From Chitinophaga sp. CF118 (lineage in GTDB: Bacteria > Bacteroidota > Bacteroidia > Chitinophagales > Chitinophagaceae): a DNA stretch of 64,000 bases. Every line of letters begins with the position of its first letter. Position 1 is the first letter of the stretch. The position numbers and the translations under genes are program-made. Positions 57,101 to 64,000 of the stretch are shown here, one piece after another. The notes beneath the pieces were generated by a model. The model had not been told where the DNA came from. It was given only the letters and a program-made list of their open reading frames with translations, and did not search any database. Location of the stretch: the NCBI RefSeq assembly GCF_900112615.1, contig NZ_FOMK01000001.1, forward strand, positions 1-64,000. The letters are read 5' to 3'.

Positions 57101-60100
57101 CCATACACACTCAACTGCTTATGCCAGCAATATTGTAGTACCGCATTTATTGTAAGACCATTATCCAGACAGAACTGTTTCAGACGGGTATACTGTTCTT
57201 CTTTTATAATCAGCTTTTGCTCTGCGGTTTCCCTGATATGCCTGTAATCTGATAATACCAGATGTCTTTGGTCTGCTTTCATCAGACTGCTAAGATCTTC
57301 CTGATCTTCCAGCATACGGATATAATTCTCCCAATAAGATTCGTTATCCTTTCTGTGTTGTTGCAGGTATTGCTGTGCATTCACATAACTCTTGTCTGCT
57401 TCCACATGCAACGTTTCCCCATTGAGTAATTGCAGATAAATAGTATGAATGGTTTCCAGCAATACAGGCGAACTCCAGCCATCCAGGATAGCATGATGAC
57501 TACTAAAAATGCAAGTGTAATGATTCTTACTACGTTTCAGCAAATACACCCGGAACAGGTTTCCGGCAGATAAATCATAGGCTTCCAGTCTATCGTCCGC
57601 TAATATTTTCTCAAGCTGCTTTTCATTATCCAGCTTCGCATAACGCCAATCCAGTGCGCCTTGTTTATCTATCACCTGCACCAGTTCTTCCTCCCAACTG
57701 AACCTTAACCGTAAAGCACTATATTTCTGTTGCGCATACTTCCATGCCAGCTCCAGCTTTTTCAGGTCTAACGGATTATGATAATCCCAGATCTGCTGCA
57801 CTCGGTAAGCATCATCTACATCACCCTGGTTCAAAGCATGATAGATAAATCCTTCCTGCAGGCTGTTTGCAAGATAAACACCTGCTATTTCACGGGTTGA
57901 CTGTAAATGATCCAGGTAGTTTTTTGATACGATGTAATCTACATCAACCGGCGTGAGGTAAGTACGCTTTGCTTCACTTAAGTAAGTGATGATCTCTTCC
58001 AGTTTTGCCTTGTAGCCTGCGGCCAATGCCGTTAATAATTCTTCCGGCAAACTACCGGCGATGGCAAACTGTAACTGACCATCGGTAATACCACCATTAA
58101 TACTGATAATACTATGCGAATGGTTTTCGGGAGAAGAAGTTAAACCACTGCCGTCGCTGGAAATAGTCCACAGATCTCCGGCTTCTCCTTCCATCTGATC
58201 AAACTGACCAAGATAGTTAAAGCTGATACATGGCAACTCCTGTGCTGTGTATCCTATCAGAGAACCATAGCCAATACCATTTTTAGGCACCTTCCTCAGC
58301 ATTTCTTTCACGGATACAATATTAGTATCTATAACTCCTTTAACAGTCTCCAGCATCACAGGATACATTGTGGTAAACCAACCCGTAGTTCCTGTAATAT
58401 CAAGATCAGCTGCTAACTGCTCTCTGCCATGTCCTTCTAACAGGACATAATTAGTACTATTTCCACTCAGTTCGGATAAAGCCATTCCTAATGCAGTCAG
58501 CAGCAGATCATTGATCTGTGTTTGATACACAACACTACTTTTACGCAACAATTGTGAGGTGTGTGAGCGGTCCAATGTTATACCTGCTTCACTTATTTTA
58601 TCAGTGGATTTCTCTTTCAGAATAGTATTACTGTCGCTCACACCAGCAATAATATGCTGCCAGTATTCCTTCTCACCCTCATTAGAATATCCGGCTACAG
58701 CGTTCACCCATTGGCGGTAACTGCTGCCTTTCATCCCCAGGATTGTACCATTCCCCTGTTTAGATAAATGCTGATATATCGTTTGCAGATCGTCACTGAT
58801 AATACGCCAGCTAACAGCATCTATGATCATATGATGGAAGGCAAAATAAATTCTTGCACGTCCATCTGCATATCCTTCCAGGTAACCTATCTGGAAAGTT
58901 TTACCACCAAACAGATCAAAATCATTTTGCCAGCTGGTGAGCAATTCATGCAAAGCGGTTTCGGTTAACTCCTTAACATCTACATAATTGATCTGTATCG
59001 CAGGTAATTCCTCCTTGTAATACTGCGTATAATCTTTCCGGTAACTTAATCTGAAAGCATCATGATGCTGTACCAGTAATCCAACACTTTGTGTAAGGAG
59101 TTCCTGATCTAAAACCGGCACATCCAGCATAAAGGATTGGTTCCAGTGATTGTAAGCGGGGAATAATCCTTTGTGAATATTACTGAAGAACCATTGCTGA
59201 ACAGGCAGTAATCCTACTTCTCCTGTTAAGATTCCCTGTTCGGCTGTAATCTTTGTCCCAGCAGCTTTTGCAATAACATTACTATATAAAGCAGCAATTG
59301 TTTTATGCGTAAAAATGTCTTTTACATTGATATGAATGCCCAACCGCTGCCTCAACCGGCTAACGAGTTGTATGCTCACAATACTATCACCTCCCAGCCG
59401 GAAGAAGTCATCATGAATACCTACTTTAGAAACATCAAGGTTTAACACCTCTGCATATAGCGCACATAATTTAGCCTCTGTTTCATTTTCCGGTGCATGG
59501 TAATTTTCACTTCCGGTAAATGCAGGATCTGGCAATGCATTTCTGTTTAGCTTTCCATTTACCGTCAGCGGTACATGATCGATATGCACAAGCACAGCAG
59601 GGATCATATATTCCGGTAATAATTCAGCTAAGTAAGTCAGTATGATATGCTGATCCAATGCCGTTTCCGATACATAATATCCTACCAGGTATTTGCTGGT
59701 GCCTCTGTCCTTCGCCAGCACCACTGCCTGCCTGATACCGGGATATGTAGAAAGTGCAGATTCAATCTCGCCTGTTTCAATACGATAACCTCTTATCTTC
59801 ACCTGGAAGTCATTACGACCTGCATATTCCAGGTTACCATCCGGCAGGTAACGCACCAGATCACCGGTTTTATAAAGCCTGCCATAAGCTGTATCAACAA
59901 ACCGCTCTTTCGTTAATGCTTCCAGATTCAGATAACCTCTTGCTACTCCGGCTCCGCCAACATACAACTCTCCTGTGGTTCCTACCGGAACCGGCAGATA
60001 ATTGTTGTCCAGCACATAGGTCGTCATGTTTATACCCGGACGACCAATATTTCTACTGCCGCTTCCTTTTGTATAATGGTGGAGTGTAGCACATACAGTC

Positions 60101-63100
60101 GTTTCAGTAGGACCGTAAGCATTAATGAGATGAACGCCTTGCTCATTATACATTTCCATTAACCGGGCATCTGTAACATCTCCTGCTACAATCAATGTTT
60201 CGAGTGGCAGGATATATTCCTTGTTCAACAAAGCAGGAGGAATAGTCGCAATCTGAATAGCATTGTTTATAACAAAACTATTTAACAGGGAGAGGTCAGT
60301 TCTTGTATGATCGTCTGCAATGTATAACGTGTTGCCGTAAATGAGAGTTGCATATATTTCCCACACATGTGCATCAAACACATAGTTAGCATACCATAAA
60401 CTATTTTTATTGCCCCTCGATAATCCCAATTCAGTTCCCTGCATTGTTGCCAGGTTCAATACACCACGGTGTTCAATCATTACCCCCTTAGGTTGTCCCG
60501 TAGTACCACTGGTGTAAATAACGTATGCAAGGTTCTCTGCCCTGGTAGTTGTTGCAGGATTTGTAACAGGATAATTATCGATCTCCTTCACAATGTTATC
60601 TGTAATAACCACCTTAGCATTGATATCCGATAAGATATAATTGATACGCTCTGATGGGTATCCCGGATCAATTGGAACATAAGCCGCACCTGATTTAAGA
60701 ACACCTAACATGGCGACTATCATAAATGCAGAACGTTCCAGTCGAAGTGCTATAAGATCATCCGGCTGAATGCTGTAGTTATCCAACAGGTAAGCAGCCA
60801 GTTGATTCGCACGTTCATTCAATGACTGGTAAGTCAATGTCTGTCCATCATAAACTACAGCTATCTGATCTGGTGTTTTAGCCGCCTGCGCTTCAAACAT
60901 TTCCTGGATCGTTTTATTATCCGGATACTGTTGAGCTGTTGCATTCCACTGGTGAATGATACGATTATAATCATCTTCCAGCAGCGTATTTAAGGCCGGT
61001 TTATTTTCAATCAGCTGATAGATATTCCGTGCATAATATTGCATGAAATAATCCAGGTAAGCCTGATCAGATATATGATCATGTGCTGTCATGGAAATAT
61101 GGAAACCTCTATCTCCATACTGGGAAACGTTCAATACAAATGGAATATTAGACCTTTCATATCCGGAGCCTTCTTCTATACTATCCACACTCTCCTCAAA
61201 TATGTGAAAGTGCACAAAGTTAAATGCGAACTGATACAACTCCTGTCCGAATAGTGATTTGATCTTTCCGTATGGATATCCTTTGTAATTATATAATTCC
61301 AGTTTCTGGCGGAACACAGCAGATAGATCGTCATCCTGCTTAACACAATACCTGAAAGGAATGGTATTTAAAAACAGACCGAATAACTGATCGCCACCTT
61401 CTTTTTCCAGACGGTTGTTTACCACAAGACCAATAGTAATATCATCCTGATTTAAGAATCGGGCCAGCGTATGCAGGTAAACATAGATAAACAAAATATC
61501 TACACTTACGTTTAATGACTGAGCCAGGGACAGAAGGGATTTACTATGCTCTTTTTCCAGCTGTAACACGGAAGAATAAAGCCCGTTATCTGAAAGAGCC
61601 GGATCATGTTTCCATGCAACAGTAGCAATGTTCAGATCAGAAAGATAATCTTTCCAGAACTCCGTAACTGCCGGATCATTGATCACCGCTTGTTCTTTCG
61701 CAACAAACTCTCCATAGTGTAAATCTATATCACCACTTATTGGTTCATTCCTGGTATAGGCATTTATGAATTCATTTACCAAAGAGGCAATACTCCAACC
61801 GTCTGTAATAGCATGATGGAAAGAGAAGATAAAATCGTACTGATCATCCAGCTTATTAATAATGATCCTGAACAATCCTGCTTTTCCAAAATCAAAACCA
61901 TGCTGACGTTCTTTATCAATAACCTCTTCCGGATCCTGCTGCTCCATCACCGTAATATCCAGCGTAGTTGTGTGCTGAATGATACAGTCATAACCATTGT
62001 CCGACAACACAAATCTCGCTCTTAACAGTTCATGTTTATGTACAAGTTGTGTGAAGACAGACTCCAATTTATCATAGTCGAAAGCATGATCTATTCTATA
62101 CCGGAACACGTCGTGATAAGTACCTGCCTGCCCCTGTTCAGATTCAAACAACATTCCTATTTGCAGATAACTGGCAGGATAGATATCCTCAATACCATCC
62201 AGGTTTGTATAGATGCTCTTATCTATTAAACTAAATGGCTGATATACATCTTCTATAACATGTTGTTTCTGCTGTAACAGGAACTGACTGATACCCCTGA
62301 TGTGTTTCAACATAAACACATCCTTCACTTTCAGCTGACTCTGTAATGCTTTATTGATCTTACTTACCAACCGGATAGCAATGATGCTATCTCCTCCTAA
62401 CCGGAAGAAATCATCGTCAATACCAATCTTTGTTACATCCAGATTTAATACTTCTCCATAAATGACACACAATTGTTTCTGTGTTTCATTCTCTGGTGCA
62501 TGGTAATTGTGACTGTCTGTAAACTCAGGATCTGGTAATGCTTTCCTATCAAGTTTTCCGTTTATCGTTAATGGAAGATGTGTGATATGAACCAATACTG
62601 CTGGCACCATATACTCTGGCAAATGATTATGCAGGTGTTTCAAGATGCTGTCATGATCTAACGCAACATCCGATACATAATAACCCGCCAGGTATTTATT
62701 CTGTCCCTCTATTGCAATCACCACCGATTGACGGATACCTTCGTAAGCTGACAATTTTGATTCTATTTCTCCCAACTCTATACGATATCCACGGATCTTT
62801 ACCTGGAAGTCATTACGACCAATATACTCCAGACTGCCATCTGATAAATACCGTACCAGGTCACCCGTCTTATATAATCTCCCATAAGGTGTACTGATAA
62901 ATCGTTCCGCTGTTAACGACTCCTTATTCAGATAACCGCGCGATAATCCAGCGCCTCCTACATACAACTCTCCTATCGCCCCTGTTGGTACCGGATGCAA
63001 ATGGCTGTTTAATACATAGGCATGCTGATCTGGAATTGTAACCCCTATTAAAGAACCTCTGTCAAGTTCTGAAGATCTGATCTCTTTATAAGTTACATGC

Positions 63101-64000
63101 ACTGTAGTTTCGGTAATACCGTACATGTTGATCAACTGAGGAGCAGTATCTGCATAACGGCTGTACCACGGTTTTAACTGCGACAGGTTCAACGCTTCTC
63201 CTCCAAAGATGATATAACGTAAACTGCTCAAAGAACCTGCTCTGATAATAGCGATATCACTGAACTGATAGAATGCATTCGGCGTTTGGTTCAATACTGT
63301 TACGCCTTCTGTATCACACAGATCATAGAACTGTTCAAGATCCCGCGTTTGTTCACGTGTAGGAATTACCAGTTTACCACCATATAATAATGCACCCCAT
63401 AATTCCCATACACTGAAGTCGAATACATAAGAATGGAATAAAGTCCATACATCCTGTTCGTTAAACCCATACCACTCATTCGTAGCATTAAACAAACGAA
63501 CCACATTCCCATGTTCCTGCATTACACCTTTCGGCTGACCAGTAGTACCACTGGTGTAAATTACATACGCCAGGTTTTGAGAAGTAGTTGTCGTAGCAGG
63601 ATTAGTAACCGGATAATTATTTATCTCATTTTCTACAGCAGCTGTAATAACTACTTTCGCATTGATATCCGATAAAATGTAATTAACCCTTTCTGATGGA
63701 TAACCAGGATCAATAGGCACATAAGCAGCACCAGCTTTCAACACACCTAAAATAGCCACTACCATAAAGGAAGAACGCTCCAGGCTGAGTCCTATCATAT
63801 CATCGGGCTGGATGTTGTAGTTCTCTTTCAGATAAGCCGCCAGCTGATTCGCTCGTTCATTCAATTCTTTATAAGTCAATGCAGATCCCGCAAATACTGT
63901 TGCAATGCGATTTGGTGTTTTAGCCGCCTGCGCTTCAAATAAAGACTGAATAGTATTATCAGCAGGGTAAGTAATATCAGCATACTGTATTTCATCGGCA
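54127..64000 (-). CDS. Multimodular NRPS, 5' part beyond the window
   Basis: The frame is open to the right edge; at least 3290 residues are visible. Counting from the Met at 63879: A1 to about 440, carrier Ser near 495 (GGDSI); C near 540-960 with HHAITDG; A2 near 988-1450, carrier near 1495; epimerisation domain near 1600-2010 with HHMIIDAVSWR; C near 2030-2440 with HHAILDG; A3 near 2460-2900; carrier near 2963 (GGNSI); thioesterase with GWSLGG near 3090. Codes read by eye: A1 and A3 D-F-W-N-I-G-M-V-H-K (threonine), A2 D-A-W-T-I-A-A-V-C-K (phenylalanine). The product should end Thr-(D)-Phe-Thr and be released, perhaps cyclised, by the thioesterase. A1 and A3 are nearly identical in DNA. Confidence 0.95.
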   Translation of the reverse strand, partial: ADEIQYADITYPADNTIQSLFEAQAAKTPNRIATVFAGSALTYKELNERANQLAAYLKENYNIQPDDMIGLSLERSSFMVVAILGVLKAGAAYVPIDPGYPSERVNYILSDINAKVVITAAVENEINNYPVTNPATTTTSQNLAYVIYTSGTTGQPKGVMQEHGNVVRLFNATNEWYGFNEQDVWTLFHSYVFDFSVWELWGALLYGGKLVIPTREQTRDLEQFYDLCDTEGVTVLNQTPNAFYQFSDIAIIRAGSLSSLRYIIFGGEALNLSQLKPWYSRYADTAPQLINMYGITETTVHVTYKEIRSSELDRGSLIGVTIPDQHAYVLNSHLHPVPTGAIGELYVGGAGLSRGYLNKESLTAERFISTPYGRLYKTGDLVRYLSDGSLEYIGRNDFQVKIRGYRIELGEIESKLSAYEGIRQSVVIAIEGQNKYLAGYYVSDVALDHDSILKHLHNHLPEYMVPAVLVHITHLPLTINGKLDRKALPDPEFTDSHNYHAPENETQKQLCVIYGEVLNLDVTKIGIDDDFFRLGGDSIIAIRLVSKINKALQSQLKVKDVFMLKHIRGISQFLLQQKQHVIEDVYQPFSLIDKSIYTNLDGIEDIYPASYLQIGMLFESEQGQAGTYHDVFRYRIDHAFDYDKLESVFTQLVHKHELLRARFVLSDNGYDCIIQHTTTLDITVMEQQDPEEVIDKERQHGFDFGKAGLFRIIINKLDDQYDFIFSFHHAITDGWSIASLVNEFINAYTRNEPISGDIDLHYGEFVAKEQAVINDPAVTEFWKDYLSDLNIATVAWKHDPALSDNGLYSSVLQLEKEHSKSLLSLAQSLNVSVDILFIYVYLHTLARFLNQDDITIGLVVNNRLEKEGGDQLFGLFLNTIPFRYCVKQDDDLSAVFRQKLELYNYKGYPYGKIKSLFGQELYQFAFNFVHFHIFEESVDSIEEGSGYERSNIPFVLNVSQYGDRGFHISMTAHDHISDQAYLDYFMQYYARNIYQLIENKPALNTLLEDDYNRIIHQWNATAQQYPDNKTIQEMFEAQAAKTPDQIAVVYDGQTLTYQSLNERANQLAAYLLDNYSIQPDDLIALRLERSAFMIVAMLGVLKSGAAYVPIDPGYPSERINYILSDINAKVVITDNIVKEIDNYPVTNPATTTRAENLAYVIYTSGTTGQPKGVMIEHRGVLNLATMQGTELGLSRGNKNSLWYANYVFDAHVWEIYATLIYGNTLYIADDHTRTDLSLLNSFVINNAIQIATIPPALLNKEYILPLETLIVAGDVTDARLMEMYNEQGVHLINAYGPTETTVCATLHHYTKGSGSRNIGRPGINMTTYVLDNNYLPVPVGTTGELYVGGAGVARGYLNLEALTKERFVDTAYGRLYKTGDLVRYLPDGNLEYAGRNDFQVKIRGYRIETGEIESALSTYPGIRQAVVLAKDRGTSKYLVGYYVSETALDQHIILTYLAELLPEYMIPAVLVHIDHVPLTVNGKLNRNALPDPAFTGSENYHAPENETEAKLCALYAEVLNLDVSKVGIHDDFFRLGGDSIVSIQLVSRLRQRLGIHINVKDIFTHKTIAALYSNVIAKAAGTKITAEQGILTGEVGLLPVQQWFFSNIHKGLFPAYNHWNQSFMLDVPVLDQELLTQSVGLLVQHHDAFRLSYRKDYTQYYKEELPAIQINYVDVKELTETALHELLTSWQNDFDLFGGKTFQIGYLEGYADGRARIYFAFHHMIIDAVSWRIISDDLQTIYQHLSKQGNGTILGMKGSSYRQWVNAVAGYSNEGEKEYWQHIIAGVSDSNTILKEKSTDKISEAGITLDRSHTSQLLRKSSVVYQTQINDLLLTALGMALSELSGNSTNYVLLEGHGREQLAADLDITGTTGWFTTMYPVMLETVKGVIDTNIVSVKEMLRKVPKNGIGYGSLIGYTAQELPCISFNYLGQFDQMEGEAGDLWTISSDGSGLTSSPENHSHSIISINGGITDGQLQFAIAGSLPEELLTALAAGYKAKLEEIITYLSEAKRTYLTPVDVDYIVSKNYLDHLQSTREIAGVYLANSLQEGFIYHALNQGDVDDAYRVQQIWDYHNPLDLKKLELAWKYAQQKYSALRLRFSWEEELVQVIDKQGALDWRYAKLDNEKQLEKILADDRLEAYDLSAGNLFRVYLLKRSKNHYTCIFSSHHAILDGWSSPVLLETIHTIYLQLLNGETLHVEADKSYVNAQQYLQQHRKDNESYWENYIRMLEDQEDLSSLMKADQRHLVLSDYRHIRETAEQKLIIKEEQYTRLKQFCLDNGLTINAVLQYCWHKQLSVYGNSNTTVVGMTVSGRNLPIDNIEQSVGLFINTLPVIMEHTAGAVVAEIRALQEHINEVNNRSDINLAKLQKNGTRLFNSLFVYENYPVPEAHDEEETLVLAFRHSVEKMDYPLGIIAYEAGAEIVLRLQYAGELFDKDQIQQVLEGITSLLHQMVTQPALKTSDLRYADEIQYADITYPADNTIQSLFETQAAKTPDRIATVFAGTALTYKELNERANQLAAYLKENYNIQPDDMIGLSLERSSFMVVAILGVLKSGAAYVPIDPGYPSERVNYILSDINAKVVITVAIENEINNYPVANPVATATSQNLAYVIYTSGTTGQPKGVMQEHGNVVRLFNATNEWYGFNEQDVWTLFHSYVFDFSVWELWGALLYGGKLVIPTREQTRDLEQFYDLCDTEGVTVLNQTPNAFYQFSDIAISRAGSLSSLRYIIFGGEALNLSQLKPWYSRYADTAPQLINMYGITETTVHVTYKEIRSSELDRGSLIGVTIPDQHAYVLNSYLHPVPTGAIGELYVGGAGLSRGYLNKESLTAERFINTSYGRLYKTGDLVRYLSDGSLEYIGRNDFQVKIRGYRIELGEIESKLSAYEGIRQSVVIAIEGQSKYLAGYYVSDVTLDHDSILKHLHNHLPEYMVPAVLVHITHLPLTINGKLDRKALPDPEFTDSHNYHAPENETQQQLCVIYGEVLGLDADKISIDDDFFASGGNSISAIRLMRRINTIFQPGIKIADIFMARSVRQLAVNLQEATVSKIIVKLNTAVNKSNLFMIHPGGGGSEVYTSLAQQLTAEYSCYGVDSYNLYHEEKINNLSQLANHYLTHIEEVQRITKQTSYVLLGWSLGGQIALEIAAQLEARGINDVTVYLLDTALSDGDEKLATYRTPPTEADVQRAVEGLDIEATADQVRSFLLAEYALRDQFISRQLKTTRVVLFKATLGDDSLPADKFEVQDYLLQLPFNNVDHVLAGKDQLKLIRIDTVHHANILEDEAALVAGIVEK
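55040..56602 (-). repeat. Near-identical NRPS adenylation repeat (module with TE)
   Basis: It matches 62430-64000 at an offset of about 7398 bp, with only scattered differences, mostly silent. The match covers the linker before A, all of A and the start of the carrier, then breaks inside the carrier region (55000-55040). Confidence 0.85.
62430..64000 (-). repeat. Near-identical NRPS adenylation repeat (first visible module)
   Basis: The partner of 55040-56602. The repeat is still going at the right edge of the window, so the upstream C domain may also be shared. Confidence 0.85.

Noticed and set aside
1..64000. tRNA, rRNA, phage and diversity-generating retroelement genes
   Set aside because: Looked for by eye and not found; no reverse transcriptase, integrase or cloverleaf-like sequence was seen.

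Overview
The window looks like a Bacteroidota chromosome, most likely Chitinophaga or a close relative. The evidence is two SusC/SusD pairs, an ECF sigma factor with a FecR anti-sigma factor, an STN-type TonB receptor, a DUF2147 protein, an AT-rich gene style and a large NRPS. No rRNA, tRNA, CRISPR or phage genes were seen.

Region 1 (1-10 kb, plus one copy at 23.5 kb) is an array of at least 12 intact and about 6 decayed copies of a small (82-92 aa) Pro/Gly-rich protein family that I cannot name. Almost every copy is its own transcription unit. Each has a conserved leader of about 70-110 nt, made of one or two 25-nt units that covary in sequence, then a hairpin just before the ATG. Several copies end in a strong terminator. 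Two longer intergenic blocks are duplicated with the genes.

Region 2 (10.1-23.3 kb) is a very AT-rich biosynthetic cluster that interrupts the array. It encodes a C-A NRPS protein without carrier (alanine-like code by eye), a free carrier protein, a lysine/ornithine N-hydroxylase, a free C domain, an acyl-adenylating enzyme, a C45 acyltransferase/amidase, a GNAT, a small cupin, a DAO-type flavoenzyme and a methionyl-tRNA-synthetase-like protein. N-hydroxylase + cupin + DAO oxidase + MetRS-like protein is the signature of the hydrazine-forming (hydrazinoacetate) pathway known from actinomycete s56-p1-type clusters. Here the cupin and MetRS-like parts, fused in the known enzyme, are separate genes. 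A decayed IS3-family transposase marks the right edge.

Region 3 (24.1-39.1 kb, minus strand) is an ECF sigma / FecR / SusC(STN) / SusD / M16 protease operon followed by a second SusC/SusD pair. It is probably a regulated outer-membrane import system for oligopeptides or a similar substrate.

Region 4 (39.5-47 kb) holds a three-gene operon matching L-glutamine kinase, CTP:phosphoglutamine cytidylyltransferase and gamma-glutamyl-CDP-amidate hydrolase, the route to CDP-phosphoramidate known from Campylobacter capsule synthesis. It is divergent from a fusion of a C39-like domain and a CDP-alcohol phosphotransferase whose last two motif aspartates are replaced. A PLP enzyme, a MauE-like membrane protein and a broken small secreted-peptide gene follow.

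Region 5 (47-50.7 kb) is housekeeping: an Lrp/AsnC regulator divergent from PEP synthase, then a DUF2147 protein. Region 6 (50.9-64 kb, minus strand, runs off the window) is a second NRPS cluster: A-T / C-A-T-E / C-A-T-TE with codes read as Thr, Phe (epimerised), Thr, then a cyclic-peptide ABC exporter and a CmlA-type metallo-beta-lactamase-fold oxygenase.
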